The translations under genes and the position numbers were made by a program. From Marinitenerispora sediminis (GTDB taxonomy: Bacteria; Actinomycetota; Actinomycetes; Streptosporangiales; Streptosporangiaceae): a stretch of DNA of 64,000 nucleotides. Shown piece by piece: positions 61,212-64,000 of the stretch. Location of the stretch: contig NZ_QEIO01000025.1 of assembly GCF_003336425.1 (NCBI RefSeq), positions 1-64,000 of the forward strand, given 5' to 3'. The stretch's first letter is position 1. Each line of letters begins with the position of its first letter. The notes below the pieces were generated by a model. It saw only the letters and a program-made list of their open reading frames with translations, did not search any database and was not told where the DNA came from.

Positions 61212-63476
61212 ATGAAGCGGTGGGGGGAAGCCTTCTACGACGAGAACGCGCTGGCCGGGACCGATGTTCTGGAGCAGGCGCAGATCGCCGTCCTCGTGGT
61301 GGACCGCTTCAGTAACCTGCTGTACTGGAACCCCTCCGCCATGGAGCTCTTCGGCTTCGTCGGCGGTGACGACCACCGCGGCACCTCCCTTCTCGACCTC
61401 GGCATCCACGAGGCCGACCACGAGCTCGCCGGCCAGCTCGCGCGCCGCGTCCTCAAGGGCGAGAACTGGGACGGCACCTTCGCCGTCCGGCGCGGCGACT
61501 CCACCTGGGTCCACGTGCGCGCGCAGGCCGTTCCGCTGAAGCACGGCTCCGGCGCCATCGACGGCGTGGTCGTCTTCGCCCAGGAGGCCATGCGCGACGG
61601 GCGGGCCGAGGACCAGTACGGGCTGCTGGACCGCATCGGCGCCCGGCTCGCCAGCTCGCTGGAGACCGAGTCCACCGCGAAGGCGGTCGCCGAGATCCTC
61701 GTCCCGCAGTTCGCCGACCACTGCTTCATCGACCTCATCGACAACGACCGCGTCATGCGGCGCGTCTCGCTGCACGCCGAGGGCTGGACCCCGCCGCCCG
61801 CGAGCTGGTTCGAGGTCGGCGAGGAGGTCCGCTACCCGGACCACCACTTCGTGGTCAAGGCCATGCGGCGCCTGGAGACCGTCGTGGTCGGCGACTACGT
61901 GCACGCCACCAACGTGGCGCCGAACGAGCGCTCCGCCCGGGTGTCGGAGCAGGTCGGGGTCTCCTCGGCCATCGCGGCGCCGCTGCGCGCCCGCGGCGAG
62001 CTGCTGGGCGTGCTCACGCTCGCGCTGTCGCGGCTGACACCGCGGAGCAAGACCCACTACGACGGCTTCGACCGCGACCTGGTCGGTGCCATCGCCTCGC
62101 GGGTGGCGCTGGCCATCGACAACGCCCGGCTGTTCGAGGAGGAGCGCAGCACCGCGCTCGCCTTCCAGAACAGCTTGCTGCCGCGCGGCTTCCCGCTCTT
62201 CGACGGCCTGTCCATCGCGCACCGCTACATCCCCGCCAAGCCGCTGGAGACCCACGGGCACGGCATCCAGACCCAGGTGGGCGGCGACTTCTACGACGTC
62301 ATCCCGCTGTCGGCGGGCCGGGTCGGCATCGTCATCGGCGACGTCGAGGGGCGCGGCCCGCACGCCGCCGCCGTCATGGGCCAGCTGCGCGCCGCCCTGC
62401 GGGCCTTCGCCCAGGCCGACCGCGAGCCGGCCGACATCCTGCGCGAGCTCGACGAGTGGGTCCGCCAGCTCGGCCAGCCGGACGACGAGGGCGGCACCTG
62501 GGTCCCCAGCGTCAGCTGCCTCTACATGGTCTACGACGCGTGGTCCCGCGAGCTGTCCTACGCCAACGCCGGCCACCAGTCGCCGCTGCTCATCTGCGAG
62601 GGCCGGGTCGAGGAGCTCGCGCTCGAGGTCTCGGACATGCTGCTCGGCGTCAAGATCAAGGGCGTGCCCTACGACGACGCCGTCTACCACCAGTCCACGC
62701 TCACCCTCCCGCCCGGGGCCACGCTGCTGCTCTACACCGACGGCCTCGTCGAGCGCCGCCCGCTCGGCGGCACGGTGGACGTGCAGCGGGCGCTGGACCA
62801 GTTGCACGAGCGGGTCCGCGAGGTCGCCAACAAGGACGTCGAGCAGATCGCCGAGGGCGCCGTCATGGCCGTGCCCGGCGAGATCGACGACGACACCGCA
62901 CTGCTGGTCGTCCGCTCGCACCCCGAGGAGCTGGCCCTGCAGGAGGGCTGGTTCCCGGCCGAGGCGCCCACCGTGGGCGAGGCCCGGCGGCTCGCCGCCA
63001 CCACGTTCGCCGACTGGGGCATGGACCGCGACCAGGCCGAACTCGCCTGCCTGCTGGTCTCGGAGATCGTCACCAACGTGGTCATCCATGCGACCCCGCA
63101 TCCGGTCCGCCGCGAGTTCACCGCCGAGGGCGTCCGGGACTCCGACGGTCCGGCGCCCGGAACGGCCGAGGCCCTCGGCGGGCTCGACGAGTTCGACGAG
63201 GACTGGTCCGACCTGCTGGACGAGGCCGCCGCCACCGAGTCCGCGGAGGAGCCCAGCGGACGCGAGTTCCTGCTCCGGCTGCGCCGCGGCGCGTCCTCGG
63301 TCTGGGTCGAGGTCTTCGACCACGACCTGCGGCTGCCGCGCATCCGCAGCGCCGGGGCCGACGACGAGGGCGGCCGCGGTCTCTACCTGGTGGACCAGCT
63401 CGCCTCCAGATGGGGCTCCCGCCCGACCCCGGATGGCAAGGCCGTCTGGTTCGAGATCCCGATGCAGTCGGACTGA
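61212..63476 (+). CDS. PAS-GAF-SpoIIE phosphatase with C-terminal anti-sigma-type ATPase domain
   Basis: This 754-residue cytosolic stress-signalling protein has a PAS domain (about 15-130), GAF domain (about 143-305) and PP2C/SpoIIE phosphatase (about 320-570). Metal motifs are 'VGGDFYDVIPL', 'GDVEGRGPHAA' and 'IDDDTALLVVR'. A GHKL kinase-like domain follows (about 580-753; N-box 'SEIVTNVVIHATPHP', G box 'GGRGLYLVDQLASRWG'). It probably both phosphorylates and dephosphorylates anti-sigma antagonists, as in OsaC-like proteins. A 44-residue acidic insert (about 638-681) sits in the ATP-lid region. It is downstream of ideR but separated by 194 bp. Confidence 0.93.
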   Translation: MKRWGEAFYDENALAGTDVLEQAQIAVLVVDRFSNLLYWNPSAMELFGFVGGDDHRGTSLLDLGIHEADHELAGQLARRVLKGENWDGTFAVRRGDSTWVHVRAQAVPLKHGSGAIDGVVVFAQEAMRDGRAEDQYGLLDRIGARLASSLETESTAKAVAEILVPQFADHCFIDLIDNDRVMRRVSLHAEGWTPPPASWFEVGEEVRYPDHHFVVKAMRRLETVVVGDYVHATNVAPNERSARVSEQVGVSSAIAAPLRARGELLGVLTLALSRLTPRSKTHYDGFDRDLVGAIASRVALAIDNARLFEEERSTALAFQNSLLPRGFPLFDGLSIAHRYIPAKPLETHGHGIQTQVGGDFYDVIPLSAGRVGIVIGDVEGRGPHAAAVMGQLRAALRAFAQADREPADILRELDEWVRQLGQPDDEGGTWVPSVSCLYMVYDAWSRELSYANAGHQSPLLICEGRVEELALEVSDMLLGVKIKGVPYDDAVYHQSTLTLPPGATLLLYTDGLVERRPLGGTVDVQRALDQLHERVREVANKDVEQIAEGAVMAVPGEIDDDTALLVVRSHPEELALQEGWFPAEAPTVGEARRLAATTFADWGMDRDQAELACLLVSEIVTNVVIHATPHPVRREFTAEGVRDSDGPAPGTAEALGGLDEFDEDWSDLLDEAAATESAEEPSGREFLLRLRRGASSVWVEVFDHDLRLPRIRSAGADDEGGRGLYLVDQLASRWGSRPTPDGKAVWFEIPMQSD

Positions 63477-63569
63477 CCCCCGCCCGGCCCGCTCGCGGGC
63501 GCAGCCGCCCGCGGCCGTGCCCGGCGGCGGACCGCGATCAGCGCCGACCCGCCGCCTCGGTTCCGCCGG

Positions 63570-63728
63570 TCACCGCCAGGACCACGCCCACAGCAGCAGC
63601 ACCAGGAACACGAAGAACACCACCAGGCCGCCGGTGGCCCACGGGATGTGCACCCTGCGGCGAAGCTTGCGGATGCCGATCACCAGCAGGATGACCAGCA
63701 GCCCGAGTACGATCGCGCCGTCGAACAC
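63570..63728 (-). CDS. 52-residue two-helix membrane protein
   Basis: GTG 63728 starts 'FDGAIVLGLLVILLVIGI', then a basic turn 'RKLRRRVHIPWATGG' and a second helix 'LVVFFVFLVLLLWAWSW', then stop. An aaagga ribosome site lies 8 nt upstream. The ideal helical hairpin makes it likely to be real. No family is recognised. Confidence 0.7.
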   Translation of the reverse strand: MFDGAIVLGLLVILLVIGIRKLRRRVHIPWATGGLVVFFVFLVLLLWAWSWR

Positions 63729-63918
63729 GCCGTGATCCTTTCGCTGTTACCCGTCGGGGGGATGTGGCGGTGGCCGGTGGGCGCCCCGCGGTCCTGCCCG
63801 GCGGCCGTTCTGGCACCGCCGGAGACCGGTCGCGTGGGGCCCGCGGGATGTCCGCCACGGGTCTCTCCATGATGTACCCCGGCCGCGGTGCGCGTGCGCG
63901 CACCGGGCCGGTACCGCG

Positions 63919-63946
63919 CCGTCCGGCGGTCAGGACCGCCGGACGG
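63919..63946. terminator. Hairpin at the end of the partial right-edge gene
   Basis: Perfect 13-bp arms (ccgtccggcggtc / gaccgccggacgg) around ag overlap the predicted minus-strand stop codon. Confidence 0.7.
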
Positions 63947-64000
63947 TCAGCCACGCGGTCACCGCCGCCGCGGCCGCCGCGACCGCGACCGACACCGCGA
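63930..64000 (-). CDS. C-terminal end of a minus-strand gene (partial)
   Basis: The last 22 codons read a hydrophobic Ala/Val helix followed by 'TAWLTVRRS' and a stop at 63930, typical of a membrane protein end. The rest lies beyond the window. Confidence 0.45.
   Translation of the reverse strand, partial: AVSVAVAAAAAAVTAWLTVRRS

Overview
The window is a very GC-rich actinomycete chromosome segment. Gene order (ybjN-gpmA, phoR-phoP/phoU, carD-ispF-cysS-rlmB, otsB/otsA, thrC-cysO-groEL, cold shock-DUF3027, serC-citrate synthase-pdxH) and protein style match filamentous Actinobacteria. A Nocardiopsis, Streptomonospora or Thermobifida relative (Nocardiopsaceae) is my best guess, but no rRNA is present to confirm it. 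No CRISPR array, prophage or complete insertion sequence was seen.

Region 1 (1-9.6 kb): ybjN and gpmA are followed by a roughly 6 kb accessory insert before phoP. The insert carries a GT4 glycosyltransferase with an unrecognised partner gene, a shortened VOC protein, and a wrecked conjugative element: VirB4-like ATPase and SCO6880-like fragments on the minus strand meet an inverted coupling-protein tail on the plus strand. The phosphate two-component pair phoR-phoP (senX3-regX3) then diverges from phoU, with a PHO-box-like repeat between them.

Region 2 (9.6-28.6 kb) is mostly housekeeping: phoU, carD, ispF, a DUF2637 membrane protein, cysS, rlmB, tRNA-Thr(TGT), a response regulator lacking its N-terminus, a serine hydrolase, a mycosin-like subtilase that has lost its catalytic serine, DUF3263, convergent otsB/otsA, a SAM-I riboswitch before thrC, a CysO-like sulfur carrier, groEL under two CIRCE operators, a Nudix protein and an R2lox oxidase.

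Region 3 (28.7-45.5 kb) holds the XPB-type helicase and its helicase-associated partner, small membrane proteins including two CD225-like paralogues, a secreted small protein, a cold-shock protein, DUF3027, a 1035-residue sacsin/Hsp90-type ATPase-fold protein, an IS982-type transposase relic, a HemK-like methyltransferase and DUF2530.

Region 4 (45.6-64 kb) holds a purine permease, MarR plus MFS exporter, ThpR, a BKACE-type enzyme, a membrane-anchored beta-propeller-like protein, GDPD, serC, a duplicated structured repeat, a 1088-residue membrane protein with an extracellular periplasmic-binding-protein fold, citrate synthase, pdxH, an IdeR/DtxR regulator and a PAS-GAF-SpoIIE-ATPase phosphatase. 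Two unusually short membrane-protein genes (32 and 52 codons) are added at 49930 and 63570.

All calls come from reading the sequence. No database search was run, so family names rest on recognised motifs and remembered homologues.
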